DNA of 64,000 nt from Flavobacteriales bacterium. GTDB taxonomy: Bacteria; Bacteroidota; Bacteroidia; Flavobacteriales_F; PHOS-HE28. The translations under genes and the position numbers were made by a program. The DNA is taken from positions 91,821 through 155,820 of the forward strand of contig JADKFY010000008.1 in assembly GCA_016717305.1 (NCBI GenBank), given 5' to 3'. The notes beneath the pieces are model-generated. The model was not told the origin of the DNA and ran no database searches. It was given only the letters and a program-made list of their open reading frames with translations. Shown piece by piece: positions 56,620 to 64,000 of this stretch. The first letter of the stretch is position 1. Every line of letters begins with the position of its first letter.

Positions 56620-57873
56620 TCAGAACGCACAGAAATACTGCATGGCATCACGTGCCTGTTCCGATCCGAGGTCGGAACTTCTGCGCAGGTCCGTGCAACC
56701 CCTCAGTGGGTCGTAGCGCATGTGATAGGCTAAACCTCGGTTGTAAAGTGCGTTTTCATGGTCCTGGTCCAAGGACAGTGCCCTATCGAAGCACTCAATG
56801 GCCTCGATGAATTCGCCATAAAGTAGGTGCAAATTGCCTTTCATCACCCACGCATCAGGATCCGCTGGGGCCGATCTCAATGAGGCTTCCGCATCCTCAA
56901 AAGCCCCGGCATGGTCGCCCAGTTGCTTGCGCACGAACGCACGATTGTACTGTGCCTCCAAGTAGTCCGGGGCGAGTTCCAATGCTCTGTCGTAATCGGC
57001 ACGCGCTCCGGTAAGATCACCCGTTCGCTTTCGTGCTAGCGCCCGTTGAAAGAACATGTGTGCCTTATCCCTTCCGAGGGTCAATGCTTTGTCCGTGTCG
57101 CGATCGGCTTCCGGAACATTGCCGAGCTTTCGGTGTACAAGCCCTCTGTTGAACCAAGCGAGATCGAAGGTGCTGTCGAGGCTCACGGCCGTGTCGAACG
57201 CTTCCAAGGCCTCGGACCATCGCTCGGACCGCATCAACGCAACACCGCGCAGGTCGTGGACAAGCGCTGAGCGGGGCGAATTCTCGGCGGCCTTATCCAA
57301 GACCTCCAAGGCCGTTATGTGTTGGTCGTTCTGCAGCAAGGCAACACCCTTTTTCATCATCAGCATCAGGTCCCCGGGGCTGTGCTCCAGAAGGGTGTCG
57401 ATCTCTTGTATCGCCTTGTCCACTTCACCAAGGACCAACCAAGTGTCCACACGGCTTTCGCGCAACAGATCGTCGTACGGTTTCAATTCAACGGCCTTGT
57501 TTATATCCTCTTCGGCACCTTTAAGGTCATTCGCAAGTATCTTCACCTTGGCTCGTCTATCATAGATGTATTCGCTGTATGGGTTCAGTTCCAAGGCCAG
57601 ATCCATATCGGCAATGGCCGCCATATTCTGCCCAAGTCGGCTGTACAGTGCTGCACGCTTCATATAGGCATCGGCGAAGGAGTTGTCCTTTTGAATGGCA
57701 TTGGTATACGCCAGCAACGCTTGTTCGCTGTTACCAAGGCGCAGCAGATTGTCGCCTCGTTGGATCTCTTGTACGGCGTCGAGGCGGTTACCCCACTGTG
57801 CGGTCGTTGTGACCATCGAACACACACCCAGCAGCATGAGCACAACGCGGATCAGGATGAGTGGGATGGTCAT
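56620..57873 (-). CDS. TPR repeat protein
   Basis: 417 residues. A signal peptide or membrane anchor (IPLILIRVVLMLLGVCSMVT) is followed by about ten tetratricopeptide repeats of 34 residues, recognisable by A-Y-KRA-LY--LG, then A--D-D-ALELNP and similar units (YLEAQYNRAFVRKQLGDHAG, ENALYNRGLAYHMRYDPLRG). TPR arrays bind partner proteins. The predicted location is the periplasm or the periplasmic face of a membrane, so it may help assemble the export system encoded upstream. It starts four bases after the CutA-like gene. Confidence 0.88.
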   Translation of the reverse strand: MTIPLILIRVVLMLLGVCSMVTTTAQWGNRLDAVQEIQRGDNLLRLGNSEQALLAYTNAIQKDNSFADAYMKRAALYSRLGQNMAAIADMDLALELNPYSEYIYDRRAKVKILANDLKGAEEDINKAVELKPYDDLLRESRVDTWLVLGEVDKAIQEIDTLLEHSPGDLMLMMKKGVALLQNDQHITALEVLDKAAENSPRSALVHDLRGVALMRSERWSEALEAFDTAVSLDSTFDLAWFNRGLVHRKLGNVPEADRDTDKALTLGRDKAHMFFQRALARKRTGDLTGARADYDRALELAPDYLEAQYNRAFVRKQLGDHAGAFEDAEASLRSAPADPDAWVMKGNLHLLYGEFIEAIECFDRALSLDQDHENALYNRGLAYHMRYDPLRGCTDLRRSSDLGSEQARDAMQYFCAF

Positions 57874-57877
57874 GGGC

Positions 57878-58192
57878 TTACACTTTGGCGGTTTGTTCCA
57901 AGAGGGCCTTTTGGGCGTGCGGGTCCATGTTGGTTACAGGCACGGCATGCATGCGCACAAGATCTTCGCCCAACAGGTCGTATGCTTCACGTTCAAGATC
58001 ACGGTACAAAAGCGCTTTGCTCATACCTTGTAAAAGCAGTTGACTGGTCCGTTCCAGCAAACCATTGGCCCAGACCAGCTCTTCATGGTCCGTATCGATC
58101 GTCGGGAAGAGCAAGAGGTGTTTTTCCATGAGGTGAGCAGCCAGCTTTTCAGCCGCCTCGATGGAGCGTGTTTGAAAGGTCACATGGATCAT
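57878..58192 (-). CDS. CutA1-like small protein
   Basis: 104 residues from the ATG at 58192, chosen because it overlaps the TolC stop as ATGA. The beginning, MIHVTFQTRSIEAAEKLAAH and then LMEKHLLLFPTIDTDHEELV, resembles the first half of the ferredoxin-like CutA1 fold (VTFxxxxxAEKIAxxLxExxLAACV). The classic second half is less clear. CutA1 proteins form trimers and have been linked to divalent-metal tolerance, though their real role is unsettled. The gene is embedded in the ABC/HlyD/TolC operon, which suggests a sensing or accessory function for it. Confidence 0.55.
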   Translation of the reverse strand: MIHVTFQTRSIEAAEKLAAHLMEKHLLLFPTIDTDHEELVWANGLLERTSQLLLQGMSKALLYRDLEREAYDLLGEDLVRMHAVPVTNMDPHAQKALLEQTAKV

Positions 58193-59619
58193 GGTTGCGT
58201 TGTGATCACGGACCATGCTTGCCAGAGCGTTCCTGCGTCATGGTCCAATGAGAAATAAGCCTTGCGCAGTTTGGCTTCGTATTCCACCTGCTTCAAGCGA
58301 GATTCAATAAGCGGAACTTCACGACCATTGACAAGGAATAATGAACTCTCACCAAGGCTGAAGCGCTGCGTTTCACCGCTCAGTAAACGAGAGTAGTTGA
58401 TGACCATATCCGCGCCAAGATCGGTCTGTCTCCTGTATGTCGCAATGTCATTCAACCGCTCCAGCACCTTGTTCCGGATCATCGTTCGATCGCGCTCCAG
58501 CCCAAGTTCGGCATCGGTGAAGCGGAGCTTTGCCAAGCTCAATTCCCCGCGTTCCTTGCGCAGTAGCAATGGCATTTTGAAGCCTACTCCGAGTTGGTGA
58601 CCTTCACCAAAGAGTGTAGTACCTGCCTCGTTATTCACCGCACCAGCTCCTCCTAACCAGAGGTACTGGAGGTCCAGTTGTGGTTTAAGAAGTTCCGCGC
58701 GATAGCGTCTATCCACTTCGAATTGGTCCAGTTTCGCTTGCGTCCGCAACAACTTCGGGTGTGTTTCGATCGCGCGGTCGATGCTGCTATCGGCCAGTGC
58801 GAAAATGATCGGGGAAGCGAGGTCGGAAACGATCGGGACCACACCGGGTTGGAGTTCAAGTGGTCGTTGTGCATCGTCCCAAAGATGGTTGCTCAAGCGC
58901 AGGGCGGAGTTGCGGAAGTTGCGCTGGGCCTGCTGTTGACGCATCTGCCGGTCCTGCACTTGGAGATAGGCTTCAAGGGTGTCTATGCCGGGCCGGTCGC
59001 CGCCAATGAAACTGCCACGCACCTGATCGAATCGGCGTTGTGCGAGGACCACTGCCGTGTCGCTGATCCGTAATTGTTCGAACGCTGCTACCCAATCCGT
59101 ATGGTCCCCGAGAGCTTCAAGCAAAAGGGAATTCAACATTTCCTGACGCTCCGCTTCTGTACCACGCAGGTAGGCTTGGGCCTTACGGAGTGTTGCGCGC
59201 CGTTGATCGATGAACAGACCTTGGCCGATGGATACCTCCGCGCCGGCCTTCACCAGTCCATCGCCGGTGGTGGTATTCTGTGGGTCGAGGTACACACCAC
59301 TGTTGTCCTGAAAGCCTCCGATGAGCTCTACACCGAACCATGTAGGCACTTTCAAACCGACATCCAGAAGGTCGAAATAGTCCGTTCCATCGTATCGCTT
59401 TTCGGTATAGTTGGCCACGGCCATCGGATCGAAACCACCCCTGGAACTTCGCACGCTTGCTTGGCCAAGATCCGTGCGCAATGCGGCTTGTCGCGCCACC
59501 GGGTGGTTGTCCAGCACAAGTGTTACGAAGACCTCCCGGCTGAGCACCCCACTCGAAGGTAACTGCGCAATAAGCATGCACGAGTGGAATAGAAGGCCGA
59601 TCAGGAACGAACTTCTCAT
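58189..59619 (-). CDS. TolC-family outer-membrane efflux channel
   Basis: 476 residues. A signal peptide (SSFLIGLLFHSCMLIAQ) is followed by the two-fold repeat of long coiled helices and short barrel strands typical of TolC proteins (VARQAALRTDLGQASVRSS, then GVGFKMPLLLRKERGELSLA). It forms the outer-membrane tunnel of a tripartite pump or type I secretion system with the HlyD and ABC proteins. It overlaps both neighbours by four bases (ATGA), so the operon is tightly coupled. Confidence 0.9.
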   Translation of the reverse strand: MRSSFLIGLLFHSCMLIAQLPSSGVLSREVFVTLVLDNHPVARQAALRTDLGQASVRSSRGGFDPMAVANYTEKRYDGTDYFDLLDVGLKVPTWFGVELIGGFQDNSGVYLDPQNTTTGDGLVKAGAEVSIGQGLFIDQRRATLRKAQAYLRGTEAERQEMLNSLLLEALGDHTDWVAAFEQLRISDTAVVLAQRRFDQVRGSFIGGDRPGIDTLEAYLQVQDRQMRQQQAQRNFRNSALRLSNHLWDDAQRPLELQPGVVPIVSDLASPIIFALADSSIDRAIETHPKLLRTQAKLDQFEVDRRYRAELLKPQLDLQYLWLGGAGAVNNEAGTTLFGEGHQLGVGFKMPLLLRKERGELSLAKLRFTDAELGLERDRTMIRNKVLERLNDIATYRRQTDLGADMVINYSRLLSGETQRFSLGESSLFLVNGREVPLIESRLKQVEYEAKLRKAYFSLDHDAGTLWQAWSVITTQP

Positions 59620-60971
59620 TTTTCCTTTTCGATGGTGCTCACATTCTGTATGTCGGTGTACAGGTCAGGAGGGAAGCCATTGACCTGTCGCCACAATTCA
59701 TACCAGATCGGCACGTCGCTCATCAAGGCGAAACCCACGGCACCGCCACCAACACGCAATGCTGTCGGCCATTGATCATCGTCCTTGTCGGGGCCTACGA
59801 GTATCCTGTACTTCCCATTGGGGCTGATGAAGTTGTCGATCGCCACCACTGTTCCACCGAAAGTTCCGTAGCTGTGGTTGGGCCACCCACCGAATACGAT
59901 GCTGGGCCAGCCGTCGAACATGAAGCGGACCTTCTGGCCTTTGTTGATCAATGGCATGTCCATAGGGCGCACGTAGAGTTCCACGGCAAGGTCGAAACGT
60001 GCTGGCATAACGGTAACCAGATCATCGCCTTCTTTCACAGTTTCGCCGATCCCGGTCACTACTGCCTTTGTGATGTAGCCTTGCTGCGGAGCGGTCACGT
60101 AGTAGTTGCCAGCGCGCACTGTATAGTTCGCGAGGTCCACTTGCATCTTGCTCACTTCTCCTTCGGTGGTGTAGAACTGGCTCATGCTCGCGAATTTCTC
60201 GCTCTCGGCCTTGCTCAATTTATCGCGGTAATCGTTGCCAATGCTGTTCACCTCCAATTCGGCATTGAGCAATTCGTTACGCGCTTCAAGCAACTTGTTC
60301 TGTGCATCGATCAAGGTGGCATTGGCCCGTTGCTGTGCAACCTGTCGCTTCTCCAGTTCCACTTTGCTCACGAGCCCTTCCTTGAATTGCTGTTCGCCTC
60401 GCGTGTATTGATCGTCGGCCACCTTGATCTCTGTTCTGCCGGCCACCACGCGAATGCTGTCGCTTTGGATCTTCAACCGGGCTTGCAGGATCTTGTTCTT
60501 GGCCTGTTCAAGTTTAATGCGAAGGCCACCACTGAGTGCATCGATCTGCGCGTCCAATGAACGCACTTTCTCGTCGTAGCTCTTCGCGGTCATTTCCTTC
60601 GCGTTGATCTGCTGCTGCGTGCGATCCAACAACAAGGGGTCCAAATATTCCGGCTTCACTTCGCTCAAACGCAGGATCGTGTCGCCCTTGTTCACGAGCT
60701 GACCTTCTTTCACGAACCATTCTTCGAGCCTGCCGGGAATGATCGAGTGGATCGTTTGCGGACGCTGGTCCGGGGAAAGACTGGTGAGCGTGCCGCGTGC
60801 GCGGATGTTCTGTGTCCAAGGTAAGAACATGCCGAGCAACACAAGGATACAGATCGCGATCAGCCACTTTGCGAAGAGTTCATTGGCCTTGGCGATCCCG
60901 ATCGTTCGAAAGGATGCGAACGAACTTCGATCGAGAACGGGTACTGGGTTCTGTGGGCTTAGGTCCAACAT
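59616..60971 (-). CDS. HlyD-family membrane fusion protein
   Basis: 451 residues. One N-terminal membrane helix (WLIAICILVLLGMFLPWTQN) precedes the periplasmic part: the biotinyl-lipoyl-like half motif (PGRLEEWFVKEGQLVNKGDT), a long coiled-coil hairpin (residues about 110-280) and a C-terminal beta barrel with GYITKAVVTGIGETVKEGDD. These proteins connect the inner-membrane ABC transporter to the TolC channel. It starts three bases after the ABC gene ends. Confidence 0.92.
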   Translation of the reverse strand: MLDLSPQNPVPVLDRSSFASFRTIGIAKANELFAKWLIAICILVLLGMFLPWTQNIRARGTLTSLSPDQRPQTIHSIIPGRLEEWFVKEGQLVNKGDTILRLSEVKPEYLDPLLLDRTQQQINAKEMTAKSYDEKVRSLDAQIDALSGGLRIKLEQAKNKILQARLKIQSDSIRVVAGRTEIKVADDQYTRGEQQFKEGLVSKVELEKRQVAQQRANATLIDAQNKLLEARNELLNAELEVNSIGNDYRDKLSKAESEKFASMSQFYTTEGEVSKMQVDLANYTVRAGNYYVTAPQQGYITKAVVTGIGETVKEGDDLVTVMPARFDLAVELYVRPMDMPLINKGQKVRFMFDGWPSIVFGGWPNHSYGTFGGTVVAIDNFISPNGKYRILVGPDKDDDQWPTALRVGGGAVGFALMSDVPIWYELWRQVNGFPPDLYTDIQNVSTIEKEK

Positions 60972-60974
60972 GGA

Positions 60975-62642
60975 TCAATGTGATTCGAGCCTTCCGTTCT
61001 TCAATTCCAGAACACGGGAGCAGCGTTCCTGTACCCACTTATCGTTGCTAACGATCAACAAGGTCCATGGGCGCTCGGCATCGGTGATCCAGCCGAGAAG
61101 CTGCTCGCGCTGCGCGGTCTCCCAATCCTTTAGGCTGTCCTCCAACAACAACAGTCGTGGTCTTCCGATGATCCCGCGGGCAAGGACGATGCGTTTCACC
61201 AAACTCCTCGGCAGGCGCGCACCTTGCGGATCCAATTGCGTGAGCAGGCCATGCGGGAGCATAGCGAGCTGATCGAACAGTCCCGTCACCTTGCATGCTT
61301 CGATCAATTGTTCTTCCGTGATCCATTTGCGCCCAACGGTGATGTTGTCCATCACCGAACCGGTAAACACATTTTCGTCGCTCAAGCTATCGCCGATCAT
61401 GGAGCGCACATGCTCCAGGTCCAAGCTCGTCATTGGGTGCCCATCCAAGGTGACAGAACCTGCGGCAGCGGGAATGCCTCCGCCCAAGATGCGCAGGAGG
61501 GTTGATTTTCCGGCACCTGTCGTTCCGCCGAGGCAGACCTTTTCGCCGGGTGCCAAGTGCAGGTCCAGTCCATCAAGCACATTGCGTTCACTCCATCCGG
61601 AATGGTATCGGAGATCCTTCACACGCACTTCAAGACCCTGGTCCACTGACGTGGACAGGATCTCCAGGCCACCGGTGCGCTCCAATTCGATATCCGTGAC
61701 CTGACCGATCTTTTCCAACGCTGTGACCACATCATACACGCTGGCGATGTTCAGGATGATCTTTTCCACGGCGTTGATCAACAGCAGGATCACGATCTCC
61801 GCTGCGACGAATTGGCCAAGGTTCATCTGCTCGTTCATCACCAACACACCACCGATAGCGAGCAATAGAAGCGTCAGCACCACTTTGAACACCACCATGG
61901 CGCTGTATTGGCCGAGCAGGATCTTGAAATGTGCTTTCCGTGCGCCTACGTATTTCCCTACCAGTTCGTCTGTGCGTTCCAGTGGCATTTGGGTGCGGCC
62001 GACCATCTTGAATGTACCTTGGTTACGACCGAGTTCTTCCAACCAGTAAGCCACCTTGTACTTGTAGGAACTCTCCTCCAAGCTGGTCGCTAATCCGCGT
62101 TGTCCAGTAAATCGGAATATGAGCACGAGCAGTAACACCAGGAAAAGGCCGAAGGCGATGAAGAAGGGATGGTAGATCGCGAGCAGGATCAATGAAAGGA
62201 TGATCTGCAAGAGCGCCAATGGAATATCCAAGAGCAACTTCGCCAAACCCTTCTGCACGGTCATGGTATCGAAGAAGCGGTTCACAAGTTCAGGCAAGTA
62301 TCGACCGCTAGCAGCCTCGTAGGTGATCCGTGGAATGCGGTAGGCGAACTCCAACGCACTTCGTGCGAACAACCGCTGTTGAATGTTCTCTGCCAAGGCC
62401 AACTGCATCACTTGAAGCGCTCCGGTGAAACCCACGCCGACCGTGACAAATGCGATCAGCACACCCCAGCTCGTAGCTACCTGCCCACCACTGATCAGGT
62501 TGATGATGGCCTGTACCCCGAGTGGAAGGCTGAGGCTGATGGCCCCGCCCACCAGGGCGTACAGGTAGATGTGGCCGATCTCACGCTTGTCAACGCGCAA
62601 CAGTCGCCCAAGGCGTTGCCATGGGGTGATGGGGTTCGTCAT
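60975..62642 (-). CDS. Atypical ABC transporter, fused membrane and ATPase domains
   Basis: 555 residues from the ATG at 62642. Six membrane helices (IYLYALVGGAISLSLPLGVQ and others) are followed by an ATPase domain. Walker A GGTTGAGKST is intact, but the rest is divergent: the signature is LPRSLVKR instead of LSGGQ, Walker B ends LLLLEDS instead of LDE, and the switch His is absent (LLIVSNDKW). I recall the same LED and VSND forms in other Bacteroidota ABC proteins paired with HlyD and TolC, so this is a family trait rather than decay. It lacks a peptidase domain. Substrate unknown; first gene of the operon controlled by the TetR protein. Confidence 0.88.
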   Translation of the reverse strand: MTNPITPWQRLGRLLRVDKREIGHIYLYALVGGAISLSLPLGVQAIINLISGGQVATSWGVLIAFVTVGVGFTGALQVMQLALAENIQQRLFARSALEFAYRIPRITYEAASGRYLPELVNRFFDTMTVQKGLAKLLLDIPLALLQIILSLILLAIYHPFFIAFGLFLVLLLVLIFRFTGQRGLATSLEESSYKYKVAYWLEELGRNQGTFKMVGRTQMPLERTDELVGKYVGARKAHFKILLGQYSAMVVFKVVLTLLLLAIGGVLVMNEQMNLGQFVAAEIVILLLINAVEKIILNIASVYDVVTALEKIGQVTDIELERTGGLEILSTSVDQGLEVRVKDLRYHSGWSERNVLDGLDLHLAPGEKVCLGGTTGAGKSTLLRILGGGIPAAAGSVTLDGHPMTSLDLEHVRSMIGDSLSDENVFTGSVMDNITVGRKWITEEQLIEACKVTGLFDQLAMLPHGLLTQLDPQGARLPRSLVKRIVLARGIIGRPRLLLLEDSLKDWETAQREQLLGWITDAERPWTLLIVSNDKWVQERCSRVLELKNGRLESH

Positions 62643-62648
62643 CGCGTG

Positions 62649-62692
62649 CAAATATAGTAAAGCAATTGGAAAATAAAGTAATACTATATTTG
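62649..62692. promoter_or_regulatory. Mirror-image divergent promoters and likely TetR operator
   Basis: CAAATATAGTA at 62649-62659 and TACTATATTTG at 62682-62692 are perfect 11-bp inverted repeats, 22 bases apart. Each contains TATATTTG, an exact -7 box, one pointing left to the ABC gene (start at 62642) and one right to the TetR gene (start at 62699). Each ends six bases before its ATG. A dimeric TetR protein bound across the region would shut both promoters, giving autoregulation. Confidence 0.7.
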
Positions 62693-62698
62693 TCGCTC

Positions 62699-63241
62699 AT
62701 GGCGCACTATCACCTGGTCCCGGACGCTTCGCTTCATTTGCGAGACCCCTCCGCATCTGCTATTGGAGAACGCATCCTTTCAGCGGGGCTCCGGCTGATG
62801 ACCGAGATCGGATTGGAGACCCTTACCTTCAAGAAGCTCGCTGAGCAAGCGGAGTGTACGGAGGCTACTATCTACAAGTACTTTCCGAACAAACAGCGCC
62901 TGTTGCAGTATTACTTCCAGTTGTATTGGATGTGGTTGGATACGCATTGCCAGCAGGAAGGGCGTTTACTTCTCGACCCATGGGAACGCGTACAGGGCGA
63001 CATTCGGGCGTTGTGTGGTCTTTGGGCCAAGGATGCCATGGCGGCGCAGTTGGATCCAATTGTATTACGGGAATTGGTCATTGTTGAAGGTTCCAAATCC
63101 TTCCTTCACCGGAACGTGGATGAGGACAACAAGCTGAAGCTCTTTCAGCCGTACAAGAACCTTTGCGCGCATCTTGCTAGCCGAGACTCAAGGCCTGTGA
63201 CAAGACGTGTAAGCAGCCGCGCACCTTCGCCACCATGCTGA
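62699..63241 (+). CDS. TetR-family regulator, main part (frameshifted)
   Basis: The start at 62699 lies six bases after its -7 box. The N-terminal helix-turn-helix is typical: GERILSAGLRLMTEIGLETL, then FKKLAEQAECTEATIYKYF and NKQRLLQYYFQLYW. The ligand domain follows. The frame fails near 63183: one added base in GAGCCG-AGACTC gives RLKACDKTCKQPRTFATML and continues to 63396. Residues after LASRD in this frame are noise. Divergence from the ABC/HlyD/TolC operon and the shared symmetric operator indicate that it represses that operon and itself. The inducer is unknown and presumably related to the exported compound. Confidence 0.85.
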   Translation: MAHYHLVPDASLHLRDPSASAIGERILSAGLRLMTEIGLETLTFKKLAEQAECTEATIYKYFPNKQRLLQYYFQLYWMWLDTHCQQEGRLLLDPWERVQGDIRALCGLWAKDAMAAQLDPIVLRELVIVEGSKSFLHRNVDEDNKLKLFQPYKNLCAHLASRDSRPVTRRVSSRAPSPPC

Positions 63242-63396
63242 TCGAGATGGCGCATTCGCTGGAGTTTGCGATGGAGCACTTGCCAGCGCTTACGGAATTG
63301 AGTGCAGGTGGTGATCGGAAGAAATTGGCCAAGTTCCTGATCGGGTTGACGGAGCGTTACTTGTCGTTTCCCATGGCTGGAGCAAAGAAGAAGTGA
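63184..63396 (+). pseudogene. TetR-family regulator, C-terminal part
   Basis: Continuation of the TetR gene in the frame restored by one base near 63183. It reads KACDKTCKQPRTFATMLIEM, then AHSLEFAMEHLPALTEL and FLIGLTERYLSFPMAGAKKK, a helical stretch fitting the end of the ligand domain. It has no start signal of its own. The repaired regulator would be about 232 residues, normal for the family. Confidence 0.7.
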
Positions 63397-63413
63397 GTGG
63401 GGCTCTGGCCGTC

Positions 63414-63421
63414 TATCTTTG
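63414..63421 (+). promoter_or_regulatory. -7 promoter box of the aldehyde dehydrogenase gene
   Basis: TATCTTTG matches TAnnTTTG exactly and ends seven bases before the ATG at 63429. Confidence 0.5.
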
Positions 63422-63428
63422 GAAACCA

Positions 63429-64000
63429 ATGGCAAAGAAGAAAACCCTCGACTGGCAACTCGCCCCGGCACCCGAAAGCAAGGACCACTTCAAACTGAAG
63501 GAGCAGTACGAACTGTTCATCGGTGGCAAATGGGTGAAGCCCAAGAGCGGGAAATACTTCGACACGATCAACCCCGCCAACGAGCAAAAACTCGCGCGCA
63601 TCGCCGAAGCCAACGAAGCCGATGTGGATGCCGCCGTGAAAGCCGCACGCAAAGCCTACGAAGGGCCGTGGGGTAAAATGCCAGCCAGTGAACGGGCGAA
63701 ATACATCTACCGCATCGCTCGTCTGTTGCAGGAAAAGGCACGACACTTTGCCGTCGTGGAAAGCATGGACGGTGGCAAAGCGATCCGCGAAAGCCGCGAT
63801 GTGGACGTGCCATTGGCAGCCGCACACTTCTTCTACTACGCCGGTTGGGCAGATAAGCTGGACTACGCGTTCCCCGGAAAGCAGGTAACACCATTGGGCG
63901 TGGCCGGGCAAGTGATCCCGTGGAATTTCCCCTTGCTCATGGCCAGCTGGAAACTCGCACCGGCATTGGCATGCGGCAACACCGTAGTCCTGAAACCAGC
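63429..64000 (+). CDS. Aldehyde dehydrogenase family protein (3' truncated by the window)
   Basis: The first 190 residues of an NAD(P)-dependent aldehyde dehydrogenase; the gene runs off the right edge before the catalytic Cys. Recognisable features are LFIGGKWVKPKSGKYFDTIN, the helix ADVDAAVKAARKAYEGPWGK, and the cofactor-binding start PLGVAGQVIPWNFPLLMASW followed by LAPALACGNTVVLKPA. The IPWNFPL segment and the absence of a CoA-specific pattern indicate ordinary oxidation of aldehydes to acids. Its own promoter box lies seven bases upstream, and it is the second aldehyde dehydrogenase of the window. Confidence 0.92.
   Translation, partial: MAKKKTLDWQLAPAPESKDHFKLKEQYELFIGGKWVKPKSGKYFDTINPANEQKLARIAEANEADVDAAVKAARKAYEGPWGKMPASERAKYIYRIARLLQEKARHFAVVESMDGGKAIRESRDVDVPLAAAHFFYYAGWADKLDYAFPGKQVTPLGVAGQVIPWNFPLLMASWKLAPALACGNTVVLKP

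Noticed and set aside
1..64000. CRISPR arrays, transposases, integrases, phage genes, rRNA
   Set aside because: No regularly spaced direct repeats, no recognisable transposase or integrase proteins, and no conserved rRNA stretches were found.

Overview
The window looks like a chromosomal segment of a Bacteroidota bacterium, most likely in or near the Flavobacteriales, with moderate GC. The lineage call rests on several independent signs: the type IX secretion (T9SS) protein SprA with T9SS sorting-domain cargo, an alternative complex III operon (act genes), the order ruvA-sprA-gcvH-vanZ-tonB, and many promoter -7 elements of the form TAnnTTTG. No rRNA, tRNA, CRISPR array, phage or insertion sequence was recognised.

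Layout. 1-3042: two secreted T9SS cargo proteins (delta-60 repeats; GEVED-type repeats). 3179-14141: a tightly overlapping three-gene cassette of a beta-barrel-like protein, a giant TANFOR-like protein of about 2,360 residues and a fibronectin type III protein. 14402-14863: a SPOR protein. 15178-26768: actABCDEF, a 52-codon membrane ORF, then cytochrome oxidase subunits II and I; together these move electrons from quinol to oxygen. 26877-29802: an outer-membrane protein, ruvB and queG. 30237-35933: an envelope and redox cluster (Omp28-like lipoprotein, DUF6029-like barrel, TlpA thioredoxin, thioredoxin-T9SS protein, T9SS protein). 35923-47328: sirtuin, ruvA, sprA, gcvH, vanZ-like, tonB and deoC. 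47407-51049: a two-gene operon in which both products carry cyclic-nucleotide-binding domains, one fused to a CoA-acylating aldehyde dehydrogenase and one to a patatin phospholipase. 51493-55605: a Baeyer-Villiger-type monooxygenase and tandem acyltransferase-3 paralogues. 56087-63396: a six-gene ABC/HlyD/TolC operon diverging from a TetR regulator across a mirror-image promoter pair. 63429-64000: the start of an aldehyde dehydrogenase.

At least eleven small indels and two larger internal deletions disrupt genes that otherwise read cleanly. Some hit genes expected to be essential (coxA, actC), and most can be repaired by adding or removing one or two bases, often in homopolymers. Uncorrected assembly error is the simplest explanation, so the broken genes should not be taken as true pseudogenes without read support.

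The best candidates for something new are the cNMP-aldehyde dehydrogenase / cNMP-patatin pair, the TANFOR cassette, the 52-codon ORF coupled at both ends between actF and coxB, and the frequent placement of the -7 box within about 4-12 bases of the start codon, which implies leaderless or nearly leaderless transcripts.
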